Shown piece after piece: positions 33,376 through 41,953 of a stretch of DNA of 64,000 nt. Below the pieces are notes generated by a model. It saw only the letters and a program-made list of their open reading frames with translations, made no database searches and was not told the origin of the DNA. The stretch is from NCBI GenBank assembly GCA_022820125.1, contig JAJEGA010000053.1, positions 1 to 64,000 on the forward strand. Reading direction: 5' to 3'. The DNA is from Anaerolineae bacterium (GTDB taxonomy: Bacteria; Chloroflexota; Anaerolineae; Aggregatilineales; Phototrophicaceae). Position 1 is the first letter of the stretch, and each line of letters starts with the position of its first letter. Position numbers and translations under genes: made by a program.

Positions 33376-34017
33376 ATGCAGGTGATTTTGCTTCAAGACT
33401 TGTACAAACATGGCGTCGCCGGTGAAGTTGTCAAGGTCGCCGATGGCTTCGCCCGCAATTACCTGATCCCGCGCAAGATGGCGGTGTCGGCGACGAACTC
33501 GGCGCTGCGGCAGACGGAGACGATCCGCGAAAATGTCGAAGCGCGCAAGGCGCAGTATAACAATATGTTAAACGACTTGGCGCGTCAGATTGATGGCCGC
33601 GAGTTGATTTTCGGCCGCCGGGCGGCATCAACGGGCAAGCTCTTCGGCTCGGTGACGACGCAGGAGATCGCTGATGAACTGGAGCGCGAGACCGGCGTAG
33701 ACATCAATCGGCGGCGCATCAGCCAGCAATCGCTGCGCGAAGTGGGGACGCACGCGGTGCCGGTGCGCCTGGGCACGGAGTTCGCGCCAACGTTGACCGT
33801 CACGATTGTGCCGGAAGATGACTTGCCGGAGTTCCTGGCGGCGCGCGCGAGGGGCGAGATCGTCAGCGCCGAAGACATAATGGCGGATGGATTCCGCTAC
33901 GCAACATCGGCGGAAGACGAAACTGAGGAGAACGCCGAAGAAACGGCGGAGCCGCAAGAAGAGGCGGCGTCGGCAGCCGAAGAAAACCCAGAGACGGACG
34001 CCGAAATGGTTAGCTAG
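33376..34017 (+). CDS. rplI: Large-subunit ribosomal protein bL9 with acidic tail
   Basis: 213 residues against about 150 for a typical bL9. The N-terminal rRNA-binding domain is canonical: MQVILLQDLYKHGVAGEVVK, VADGFARNYLIPRKMA; it is followed by the connecting helix and the C-terminal domain up to about residue 150. About 55 extra residues follow, ending in a Glu/Ala-rich tail (ENAEETAEPQEEAASAAEEN). ATG 33376 is chosen because the GAGGG at 33365-33369 sits just upstream; an in-frame ATG at 33361 is less likely. Confidence 0.93.
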   Translation: MQVILLQDLYKHGVAGEVVKVADGFARNYLIPRKMAVSATNSALRQTETIRENVEARKAQYNNMLNDLARQIDGRELIFGRRAASTGKLFGSVTTQEIADELERETGVDINRRRISQQSLREVGTHAVPVRLGTEFAPTLTVTIVPEDDLPEFLAARARGEIVSAEDIMADGFRYATSAEDETEENAEETAEPQEEAASAAEENPETDAEMVS

Positions 34018-34143
34018 AAGCATAGAATATAGGGTTAGCGCCGTCAGCGCTCCGCGAGCGCCGGGCGAGACGAAATACGTAGCCCCGCTGGTTGCAGGTT
34101 ATACTGGACGGCGGGGTTATTTGATTGAGGGTCGTCACAGCTG

Positions 34144-35238
34144 ATGGATGCCTACTCCCTCGGGCAGATTCTGCGTGAAGCGCGCGAAGCCAACGAGATC
34201 ACAATTGAAGACGCGGTCGCGGCGCTGAGGATCCGCCAGCCAATCCTGGAAGCCTTTGAAGCCGGCGAATTCGAGATCGCTGGCGTGCCGGAGATTCAAG
34301 TGCGCGGCATGCTGCGGATCTACGGGCGCTTCCTCAAGCTGGACGAAGAGGATGTGCTGCGGCTCTACGACCAAATGCGGGTGGCGCAGGAGCGGGCGCG
34401 GCGCAGCCGGCGCGGGCGGAGACGGCGGCCGGAAGAAGCGGAAGCGGAGCGCGCGCTCAGTTCCACGCAGCCGATGCAGGAGATGCAGCTGGCGGATCGG
34501 CGTTCGTCCACCTGTGGCAGCCTGCTGCGGATGCTGCTGCTCTTGTTGTTTTCGGCGGGGGCAATCGCCACCATCGCCTATGTGACGGTTGAATTGGTCG
34601 GCTTTGAAAATATCATTGCGCCGCGTCAAGATGCGGAAGCGACCGCCCCGCCGCCGACCGAGACTGAAGCGCCCGCGCCGACCGATACCGTTGTCAGCGC
34701 GCCAACCCGAACGGACCGGGCGCAATATGGCGGCCGCGGCATCCTGGTCAGCATTTTGCTGACGCAGCGCAGTTGGATTACCGCGCAGGTGGATGGCGTC
34801 GAGCAGTTCAGCGGAATCGCGGCGCCGGGGACTTTGCTGGAGTACAATGCGGTGAGCGAAATCACGCTGGCGGCGGCTAATGCGATGGCGCTCGATCTGA
34901 TCTGGAATGGGCAGCAGCAGGGGCAAATCGGCGGGCGCGGTCAGAGAGCCGACATCCGCTTCACAGCCGCCGAAGCAATCGTCGAGTTGGGACCGGCGGG
35001 GGCGCCGACCTTGGTTCCCCCAACAGTGGAAGCGACAGTTCCAGCCGCGAATGTTTCGCCGGCGACTGCGGGACCAAGCCCCACGCCGACCATCACGTTG
35101 GTCCCAAGCGCGACGCCGACGCCTCGGCCCACGATGACGCCGGTCCCGAGCGCGACGCCGACGCCGGGTCCGCCGACAGCGATTTTGCCGCCGCGGGTGA
35201 CGCAGGCGGGTCTGCCGCCGACGAAGGAAGGGGCGTGA
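34144..35238 (+). CDS. RodZ-like membrane protein with helix-turn-helix domain
   Basis: 364 residues. N-terminal HTH of the RodZ type (MDAYSLGQILREAREANEIT, then AALRIRQPILEAFEAGEF), a basic juxtamembrane stretch (RRSRRGRRRR), one transmembrane helix near residues 125-146, a DUF4115-like beta domain (ILVSILLTQRSWITAQVDGV) and a Pro/Thr-rich C-terminus with the repeated unit PSATPTP. RodZ links MreB to the cell wall machinery; no mreB is in the window. The low-complexity tail is unusually long and presumably extracellular. Confidence 0.82.
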   Translation: MDAYSLGQILREAREANEITIEDAVAALRIRQPILEAFEAGEFEIAGVPEIQVRGMLRIYGRFLKLDEEDVLRLYDQMRVAQERARRSRRGRRRRPEEAEAERALSSTQPMQEMQLADRRSSTCGSLLRMLLLLLFSAGAIATIAYVTVELVGFENIIAPRQDAEATAPPPTETEAPAPTDTVVSAPTRTDRAQYGGRGILVSILLTQRSWITAQVDGVEQFSGIAAPGTLLEYNAVSEITLAAANAMALDLIWNGQQQGQIGGRGQRADIRFTAAEAIVELGPAGAPTLVPPTVEATVPAANVSPATAGPSPTPTITLVPSATPTPRPTMTPVPSATPTPGPPTAILPPRVTQAGLPPTKEGA

Positions 35239-35308
35239 CGCTTGTGTGCAAGAGGCATCTCGCCGTCATCGGTGACTGTTTTCGACTGATGTGGAAATAA
35301 CGGAAAAG

Positions 35309-36760
35309 ATGAAAATGCCTGCCAAACGCAAAAACAACTACTACCTGCTCAGCCTGGGCTGCGCCAAGAACACGGTGGACAGCGAGAGCATGGCGCAGGT
35401 GCTGAACCACGAAGGCATGCGCGGCGTCGGCGATCCCGAATCGGCTGAAGTGCTGATCGTCAACACCTGCGGCTTCATTAACGCGGCGAAGGAAGAATCG
35501 GTTAATGCCCTGCGCGAGTTGGTGGAGATCAAGCGAGCCGATCAGATGGTGATCGCGGCCGGCTGCTTGTCGCAGCGCTACGGCGATACGCTTGCCCTAG
35601 AAGCGCCCGGGCTGGATGGCGTAATCGGCACGCGGCGCTGGATGGATATTTTCGATCTCATCCGACGGCTGCGCGGGCGAAAGCACCCCGAGCCGCTTTA
35701 TCATCTGCCGGGCGAGGCTCATGTGGTCGGCAGTGATGAGCGCGGCGTGCTGCGGGCGAGCGTGCAGGGCGCTTCCGCCTACCTCAAGATCGCCGATGGC
35801 TGCCGGCGTCCCTGCGCCTTCTGCGCCATCCCGCGGATCAAGGGCACGGCGGTGAGCAGACCGCTGGAAGCGATTGTGGCGGAAGCGATTCGGCTGCAGG
35901 AGATGGGCGTCAAGGAAGTGATGCTGATCGCCCAGGACAGCACCGATTATGGCTATGACCTGGGGCTGAAGAACGGTCTGGCGCATCTGCTGGACGCGAT
36001 TGTCGAAGCGGCGCCGGGCATCCCCTGGCTGCGCATCCTCTACGCCTATCCCGGTTATGTGACGCGGCGGCTGATGGAGACGATGGCGCGGCACGAGCAG
36101 GTGCTGCCCTATCTCGATATCCCGCTGCAGCATGGGCACCGCGAGACGCTCAAGCGCATGAAGCGGCCCGCGAAAGTAGAATGGGTTTACGAGACGATCG
36201 GGACGCTGCGCCAATTGATGCCGGCGTTGGCGGTGCGCACCACCTTCATCGTCGGCTATCCGGGCGAAACTGAGGAAGAATTCGAGGCGCTGCTAAAGAT
36301 GGTTCGCGAGTTGGAATTTGACCGCGTCGGCGCTTTCCAATACAGCTACGAATTGGGCACGCCCAGCGCGGCGCTGCCGAATCATGTCGATGACGCCATC
36401 AAGCAAGAGCGATACGAGCGCCTGATGGAATTGCAAAGCGGGATCAGCCTGCGGAAGAATCAAGCGCTGGTCGGGCGGACGCTGGAGATACTGGTCGAAG
36501 GGCATGGCGCCAGCGAAGATGAAGCTGGCGCGGAAACCGGCGATGTTATTAGCCTCGGGCGCAGCTATCGCGACGCCCCGGAAATTGATGGCTATGTGCT
36601 GGTTGAGGGCGAGCTGCCGGTCGGGGAGATTGTGCCGGTGCGCATCACTGGCGCGACGACATACGATTTGATCGCGACGGTTGATGTTGGGGCGCCGATC
36701 GTGATTGAAGCCGGTCGAGTCTATGGCGAGGGGATGATTGATATCGAGGCGGTGCAGTGA
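35309..36760 (+). CDS. rimO: Ribosomal protein uS12 methylthiotransferase RimO
   Basis: About 483 residues. N-terminal MTTase domain with LSLGCAKNTVDSE, NTCGFI and AAGCLSQRY (three cluster cysteines), radical SAM core with CRRPCAFCAIP, and a C-terminal TRAM-like domain. RimO adds a methylthio group to Asp89 of S12. LGCAKNTVDSE and the lack of tRNA-type MiaB motifs favour RimO over MiaB. ATG 35309 and ATG 35315 are equally plausible starts (GGAAAAG just before); GTG 35291 would lengthen it. Confidence 0.92.
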   Translation: MKMPAKRKNNYYLLSLGCAKNTVDSESMAQVLNHEGMRGVGDPESAEVLIVNTCGFINAAKEESVNALRELVEIKRADQMVIAAGCLSQRYGDTLALEAPGLDGVIGTRRWMDIFDLIRRLRGRKHPEPLYHLPGEAHVVGSDERGVLRASVQGASAYLKIADGCRRPCAFCAIPRIKGTAVSRPLEAIVAEAIRLQEMGVKEVMLIAQDSTDYGYDLGLKNGLAHLLDAIVEAAPGIPWLRILYAYPGYVTRRLMETMARHEQVLPYLDIPLQHGHRETLKRMKRPAKVEWVYETIGTLRQLMPALAVRTTFIVGYPGETEEEFEALLKMVRELEFDRVGAFQYSYELGTPSAALPNHVDDAIKQERYERLMELQSGISLRKNQALVGRTLEILVEGHGASEDEAGAETGDVISLGRSYRDAPEIDGYVLVEGELPVGEIVPVRITGATTYDLIATVDVGAPIVIEAGRVYGEGMIDIEAVQ

Positions 36761-36761
36761 G

Positions 36762-36851
36762 CGGGCGACCCAATGGCTGACGGTCAGTGTCTACGCGACC
36801 CGCCCCTACAGATTGTCGCAGCAACGGGCGACTCACAGAGTCGCCCCTACA
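36762..36851. repeat. Two palindromic GGGCGAC-type elements, one expanded
   Basis: The first (36762-36810) starts GGGCGACCCAATGGCTGACG and closes with CGACCCGCCCCTACAG, with about 20 extra bases in the loop. The second (36825-36851) is GGGCGACTCACAGAGTCGCC with CCTACAA. This is the last copy seen in the window. Confidence 0.65.
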
Positions 36852-36869
36852 ACATTCGAAACGTATCAG

Positions 36870-37511
36870 TCAGCCGATCTTGACGCCGAGAGCGATGCCA
36901 TCGCCGACTTCAATGATTGTGCTGTCGAACTGCGGATGTTCCGCCAGCCGGCGATTGAAGGCGACCATGGCCTGGTCATCTTCGGTTTGCGGGTTGAAGA
37001 TATTGCCGCCCCAGAAGGCGTTGTCCGCCACCACCGCCCCGCCCAAGCGCAGGTGGTCCGCCGCCCACGCTAGATAATTGTGATAATTGCCTTTATCGGC
37101 ATCGATAAACATGAGGTCGTATGGCGCGTCGACAGCCAGCTTCGGCAAGACGTCCATGCCGGCGCCGTGCCGGACTGTCACTTTCTGCGCCAAGCCCGCA
37201 TACTCGAAATGGGCGCGCGCCACTTTGGCGTGCAGGCTGCTCACTTCGATGGTGATTAGCTGGCCGTCGGCGGGCAAAGCGCGGGCGATGCAGATGCCGC
37301 TGTAGCCGGCGAGCGCGCCAATTTCGATGACGCGCCGGGCGCCGCTGAGCCGCACCAGCAGCTGCAGCAGTTTGGCTTCGTTCGGCTCCAGGCTGATCTG
37401 CGGCATGCCATGCGCCGCCGTCTGCTGACGCACGTGGCGCAGCGTGTCGTCTTCGCGCGCGAAACGTTCTTTGACGTAAGCGTTGCGGCGTTCCCAATCA
37501 TTCTGGCTCAT
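36870..37511 (-). CDS. SAM-dependent O-methyltransferase (family 3 type)
   Basis: 213 residues. Motif I VIEIGALAGYSGICIARALP, metal/SAM region LMFIDADKGNYHNYLAWA and VADNAFWGG match the cation-dependent O-methyltransferases (catechol/caffeoyl-CoA type). Substrate unknown. The start is ATG 37511, with AAGGAGG nine bases upstream; ATG 37517 lies too close to it. It overlaps the end of the RNase Z gene, so it ends the reverse-strand run. Confidence 0.88.
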   Translation of the reverse strand: MSQNDWERRNAYVKERFAREDDTLRHVRQQTAAHGMPQISLEPNEAKLLQLLVRLSGARRVIEIGALAGYSGICIARALPADGQLITIEVSSLHAKVARAHFEYAGLAQKVTVRHGAGMDVLPKLAVDAPYDLMFIDADKGNYHNYLAWAADHLRLGGAVVADNAFWGGNIFNPQTEDDQAMVAFNRRLAEHPQFDSTIIEVGDGIALGVKIG

Positions 37512-38502
37512 CTTCATTCGCCTCCTTGGGCAATTCATCAGCGGCAGGCTGGCGCTCTTGGGTTTCGATCTTTTGCGGCCGCTTATCGCGAAAGATGGCG
37601 AAGTGATCGAGATCGCGCGCGACGTAGGAATCGGGAAAGTACCTGCGGACTTCGCTAATCACTTCAAATTCGCGGTAGCGGCGCGAGATATGGGTCAAGA
37701 AGAGAAACTTGACCTGGCAGTCGCGCGCCAGCTCAGCCGCCTGACGCGCGCTGATATGGCCAACTTCGCCCGCGATATCGGCGTCACGGTCGAGGTATGT
37801 TGATTCGATCACAAGGGCATCGGCGCCTTGGACAGCGTCGTAAATGTCATCGACGCGCGCCAGATCGCCAGTGATGACGACCTTCGCGCCTTTGATGACT
37901 GCGCCCAGGACTTCGTCGGGATGCACGACGCGGCCCGCGGGCGTGATGATGGATTCGCCGGCGACGAGCTGCCGCCGCTCGGGCCCGAAGGGAACGCCAA
38001 GCGCTTCCGCCCTGTCCGCCAAGAAGGGCCGGCGCGCGTCCTCCTCAAATATGTAGCCATAGCATTCGCGGCCGCGGTGCGATACGGGGAAGGCGCGCAC
38101 GGTGAAACCCCGCCCCTGAACGAGAATCTCGTCGGGCAATGTGCGATAGAAGTAAATTGGAACGGGCGGCGTCTGGCGGCGGAATATCACTTGATAAACC
38201 AGGGATTGCACTCGTTCGATGGCGGGCAACCCGCCCCAGATGTGGATTTCGTCCAGCGCTTCCCAGCGGCCGTAGGTTGAGAGCAAGCCGCCCAAACCGA
38301 GAATATGATCCAGGTGCGCATGGGTCAGGAAGATGCGATTGAGCCGTTTGAAGCCGATGCCACTGCGGAGTATTTGGCGCTGCGTGCCTTCGCCGCAGTC
38401 GACCAAAAAGCGCTGCTCCCCCGCCAGCACCGCCAGCGCTGGCAAGCCGCGATAGATGGACGGCGCGGAGGCCGATGTGCCCAAGAAGACCAACTCAAAC
38501 AT
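37498..38502 (-). CDS. rnz: Ribonuclease Z
   Basis: 334 residues. Metallo-beta-lactamase fold with the tRNase Z motif FLTHAHLDHILGLGG (HxHxDH) near residues 58-72, later metal ligands in VISGD/VITGDLARVDD and LFLTHISRRY. It removes the 3' trailer of tRNA precursors. The ATG overlaps the stop of the upstream glycosyltransferase as TAATG, an unexpected partner. The C-terminal 25 residues (ETQERQPAADELPKEANEDE) are acidic and not part of the fold. Confidence 0.92.
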   Translation of the reverse strand: MFELVFLGTSASAPSIYRGLPALAVLAGEQRFLVDCGEGTQRQILRSGIGFKRLNRIFLTHAHLDHILGLGGLLSTYGRWEALDEIHIWGGLPAIERVQSLVYQVIFRRQTPPVPIYFYRTLPDEILVQGRGFTVRAFPVSHRGRECYGYIFEEDARRPFLADRAEALGVPFGPERRQLVAGESIITPAGRVVHPDEVLGAVIKGAKVVITGDLARVDDIYDAVQGADALVIESTYLDRDADIAGEVGHISARQAAELARDCQVKFLFLTHISRRYREFEVISEVRRYFPDSYVARDLDHFAIFRDKRPQKIETQERQPAADELPKEANEDEPE

Positions 38503-40592
38503 TAGCCGCCGCTTTCATCAGTGTCCGTCAATGGCAGCACTTCAATGTCGTAGAGGAAGATGCGGTCGCCATGCGGTTGATCGTCTTTCAAAACCGGCAG
38601 GCGCACCTGGTCGCTCTCTCGATAGGCGCCGACGGAGACGGTGTATTTGCCCGGCAGGGTATTTTCGCGCAGTTGAACTGGCGTCACTTGAATGAAGACA
38701 TCACGCTCGCGCAGCATGAGCGGGTTAATGCTCATGACATCACGGATGCCTATCGGCGTGACCGGGTCGGCGAGGATGTGATTCTTGAGGATGATATCGG
38801 GCAGGAATTCGCCCTCCACCCGCCAGTAGGTGATGACATCGACGCTCTCGCCGGGCAGGAATTCGCGCTTGACATCGGGCTCATAGCCGAGCAGGGTCAA
38901 ATTGCCGCCGAAGCGGATTGGCGGGGCAATCGGCTCGAGCAGGCCCACTTCGGGCGCGTAAGAGAGCGGCGCGGTAGTCGTCAAGGCGCCGGCGCGATCA
39001 GCCAGCAACTGAGCCGTATCCAGCTCAACGATGGTATCGCGCGGCAGGTTGCCGGCGACCCACTGCCCATGCGAAAGCCATTCCTGCAAATAGGGATGCA
39101 CGTAATCAAGCGCCGCTTCGTCGAAAAAGACGATCCGCTGTTTCTCGCCGCCATTGGTGAGCAAGAGGCTCTGCCGGCAATCAGCTTCGTGATAGGCAAA
39201 CTGCGAGCGATTCATCATCAGCCGGGTTTTGTCGCCGTCCCCCAAGTCCGGTTTCGGCTCGCTATTGGCCCAGGCTGAATAGCAGAAAACGGTCGGCGTC
39301 TCGTCGCCGACGACATCAAGATAGTGGGCAATCTGCCCAAGCTCGCCATTGACAAGCGGCATAACTGCTTCGTCATCACGCCAACCGGCGAAGAGATCGG
39401 TCCAGGTCCAGACGACTTTGATGGCCAGCAAGATCAACACGCCGGCGACCGCCATCCGCCGAAATATGACATCGGCGAAAACGGGCGCGCGAATCAGCGA
39501 ATAGAAACCCATGCCAAAGAAGATCGCGAGTTGCGGCATTATGACCGGCATACGGGCGAAATTCGGGCTGTTCTCCACCAGCAGGGCCGCCGGCAGCGCC
39601 ATAACAAACATAATCAGCACCAGCATAAACCGCGGACGGTGCCGCCGCAGCACACAAATGATGAACCCGACGATCATCAGCAAGCCGCTGAAGGCATCCA
39701 CCAGGGGCCGCCCGGGCAGGTTGTGCCGCGGGTCCAAGTCGCCTCTGGCGAAAATCCCCAGCAGACCATCAGCCGCCGAGCGCAGAATGCCATCGTCGTA
39801 TTGCGACAATATGCGCTGGACCGCCGCGTACTGGGGCAGATTGATCGACGAAATCAGATAGGGCATGCAGATAATGATCATCAGCAAAATCGCAAACCCG
39901 GTATAGCTGCGCCGCTCGCGAAACAGGATGTTTCGAATATAGAGCAGATGGGCTATGTAGGCCATGGCGCCAAGGATGATGAATAGGCTGGAAGGATGCA
40001 GGTAGACGCCGATGCCCAGCAGCGCGCCCAAAGCAGCGAAAGAGCCAATGTTGGAGGTGACGACGCGAGTCCGCCGATAGACGGGTAGCGAGCGCGCCAA
40101 TGCCAGCATAATCGCCGAAACAAGGAAAATAACAGTGGCATCGCTGGAGACGGCGCGCGCCAGCAGAATGCTGCTCATGTTGACGGTGACCAGCCCGGCA
40201 GCGAGCACGCCGACGATCGGATTAAACAGATGGTTGCCAAGCGTGTAGATAATGGCGATCGAAATAAGACTCAGCCAGACTGAGGCAATGCGGAAGCCGA
40301 TCGTGCCTTCACCGACAAATGAGGTCACAAAGGCGATGAAGACGTGATACGCGCCTTCGCGCCCGCCATCCTCACTGGGATAGAAGACAAAGATATCCCC
40401 CTGCCGGACGTTGTGGACCAAGCGAATGTTGACGATCTCGTCTTCGCTGAAGCCCAGCGGCAAATTCGCCAGGTCATAGGTGCGCAATAGCGCAGCGAGC
40501 AAGAGCAAGTAGATGACCAGGACATAACTCATCCTGCTGGTCATCAGGGCGTGCCCCTTGAAAAAATTGATCCATGTCGATTTGCTTGTCAT
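38502..40592 (-). CDS. GT39/PMT-like membrane glycosyltransferase
   Basis: 696 residues. About 11-12 transmembrane helices in the first 430 residues, with an extracytoplasmic acidic pattern FSEDEIVNIRLVHNVRQGDI near the first loop, as in polyprenyl-phosphate-dependent GT-C enzymes (Asp/Glu after the first helix). The C-terminal 270 residues form a soluble beta-rich domain. It probably transfers a sugar from a lipid carrier to a surface protein or glycan. It is coupled to rnz by TAATG and follows the three GH-like genes. Confidence 0.8.
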   Translation of the reverse strand: MTSKSTWINFFKGHALMTSRMSYVLVIYLLLLAALLRTYDLANLPLGFSEDEIVNIRLVHNVRQGDIFVFYPSEDGGREGAYHVFIAFVTSFVGEGTIGFRIASVWLSLISIAIIYTLGNHLFNPIVGVLAAGLVTVNMSSILLARAVSSDATVIFLVSAIMLALARSLPVYRRTRVVTSNIGSFAALGALLGIGVYLHPSSLFIILGAMAYIAHLLYIRNILFRERRSYTGFAILLMIIICMPYLISSINLPQYAAVQRILSQYDDGILRSAADGLLGIFARGDLDPRHNLPGRPLVDAFSGLLMIVGFIICVLRRHRPRFMLVLIMFVMALPAALLVENSPNFARMPVIMPQLAIFFGMGFYSLIRAPVFADVIFRRMAVAGVLILLAIKVVWTWTDLFAGWRDDEAVMPLVNGELGQIAHYLDVVGDETPTVFCYSAWANSEPKPDLGDGDKTRLMMNRSQFAYHEADCRQSLLLTNGGEKQRIVFFDEAALDYVHPYLQEWLSHGQWVAGNLPRDTIVELDTAQLLADRAGALTTTAPLSYAPEVGLLEPIAPPIRFGGNLTLLGYEPDVKREFLPGESVDVITYWRVEGEFLPDIILKNHILADPVTPIGIRDVMSINPLMLRERDVFIQVTPVQLRENTLPGKYTVSVGAYRESDQVRLPVLKDDQPHGDRIFLYDIEVLPLTDTDESGG

Positions 40593-40734
40593 ATTGCTGG
40601 CAAGTATACCTTACATCGTCGGATAACCGCTCTTTGCGAGCGAAGACGTCGAAGTATTGTCGCTGGTGTTCCAGCGTCGCAAACACGCGCGCTACTCAAG
40701 CAGCTTGTATCACAAAGCCTGAATCGGCGGGTCC

Positions 40735-41952
40735 TCAAGCCGGGCAAATTGGCGCCTTGACTTTGCCCAAAGCCACCAGCCCATCGGAGGCGCGTTCGGG
40801 AATGACAAAATCGCCGCAGACCTTGCGCATATTGGCGACCGTGATATAAGCTGGCCGGGGCCCGCTGCCATCGGGCTCGAGAATGGACCACCAGTATTCT
40901 TCGTCTGTGGGCTGCCATCCTGGATCGGGCAGATAGATCAGCACCATCAAGCCGACCCAGGGGCGCCAGTTGGCGATGACGTATTCATAAGCGCGCTCCA
41001 GGTATTCAGCTTGTTGTTTTTCGGTCACGCTGAACCATTGATAGGCTGGGTTGAGGCGGTCGATGGTGTAGCCGAATTCCAAAATCGCCATTTGCCTCGC
41101 CTCATCACCATAGTTTAGCATGATTTTTCGCAGGTCTTCGACGCGGCGGAAGGTAAACCAGCGCTGCTGCGTCTCCTCGTCATCGGGTCCGATCTCGGGT
41201 GGCGCGTAACCGGGCGCGTGGACGCCAACGACGTCAATGTAGCGTTGGAATCCCCGGCGATAGAGATGGTCGAAATAAACATCATCGGGGAGCGCATGGT
41301 CATTGTTGGTGCCGGTGGGCGCCAAACCAGCGGAAATCAGAACAGCGGCGCGGTCGGCTTCGCGGATGGCGCTGCTGCAGGCGGCGAGCAATTCAACATA
41401 GCGGGCGGCGTCAGGCGGCTGATCGCCCCATTCTCGGCTGAGATTGGGCTCGTTCCAGATTTGATAGGCGCTGACGCGGCCCTGATAGCGCTCGGCAACC
41501 GCAGCGCAGAAAGCGCGCCACTGCGAGAGATCGGCCGGCGGCGCGTCGTGGGCGAGCAGGGCGCCGGGGGCGCGCGCCCAATCCGGCGACTGGCCGAGAC
41601 GGACGACGAGCCTCAAACCGCGGCTTTCGATTTCGCCGAGGATGCGGTCCGCCTGCCGCCAGTCCCAGACGCCGGGCTGCGGTTGAATATCGCGCCAGGC
41701 GAAGGTCTGCTTCACGTGGCTGAACGACATCAGCCTGACAAGGTCCAGGTGTACGCGGGCTCTGCCCCCGTCCCACCAAAGGAAGGTCTGTACGCCATAG
41801 GTCAATGAGGGGAAAGGCGCGTCGGCGATAGCGCCTGCTTTGAATGGATCCCGGTTGGGCTGCGTGAGAGTCCAGCCAAAAAAGCCCAAGGCGGCTGCCA
41901 AGAGGCAAGCGAGCGCCAAGGCGACGAGCTTCTTGTTCCATAGACCGGGCAT
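40735..41952 (-). CDS. Clan GH-A glycoside hydrolase-like protein, third of a triplet
   Basis: 405 residues, with an N-terminal membrane anchor or signal (LVALALACLLAAALGFFGWT). TIM-barrel features: YQIWNEPNLSREWGD with acid/base E168, and MAILEFGYTIDRL with nucleophile E292, both intact. It resembles GH5/GH39-type proteins; the substrate is unknown. It begins one base after the stop of the second paralogue. The three paralogues share WNExNLxREW and the VISAGLAPTGTNN-like strand. Confidence 0.8.
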   Translation of the reverse strand: MPGLWNKKLVALALACLLAAALGFFGWTLTQPNRDPFKAGAIADAPFPSLTYGVQTFLWWDGGRARVHLDLVRLMSFSHVKQTFAWRDIQPQPGVWDWRQADRILGEIESRGLRLVVRLGQSPDWARAPGALLAHDAPPADLSQWRAFCAAVAERYQGRVSAYQIWNEPNLSREWGDQPPDAARYVELLAACSSAIREADRAAVLISAGLAPTGTNNDHALPDDVYFDHLYRRGFQRYIDVVGVHAPGYAPPEIGPDDEETQQRWFTFRRVEDLRKIMLNYGDEARQMAILEFGYTIDRLNPAYQWFSVTEKQQAEYLERAYEYVIANWRPWVGLMVLIYLPDPGWQPTDEEYWWSILEPDGSGPRPAYITVANMRKVCGDFVIPERASDGLVALGKVKAPICPA

Positions 41953-41953
41953 C

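Noticed and set aside
34670-35230. Possible minisatellite in the RodZ-like gene
   Set aside because: The repeated PSATPTP units are a Pro/Thr low-complexity stalk of the protein; the DNA is not an exact tandem array.
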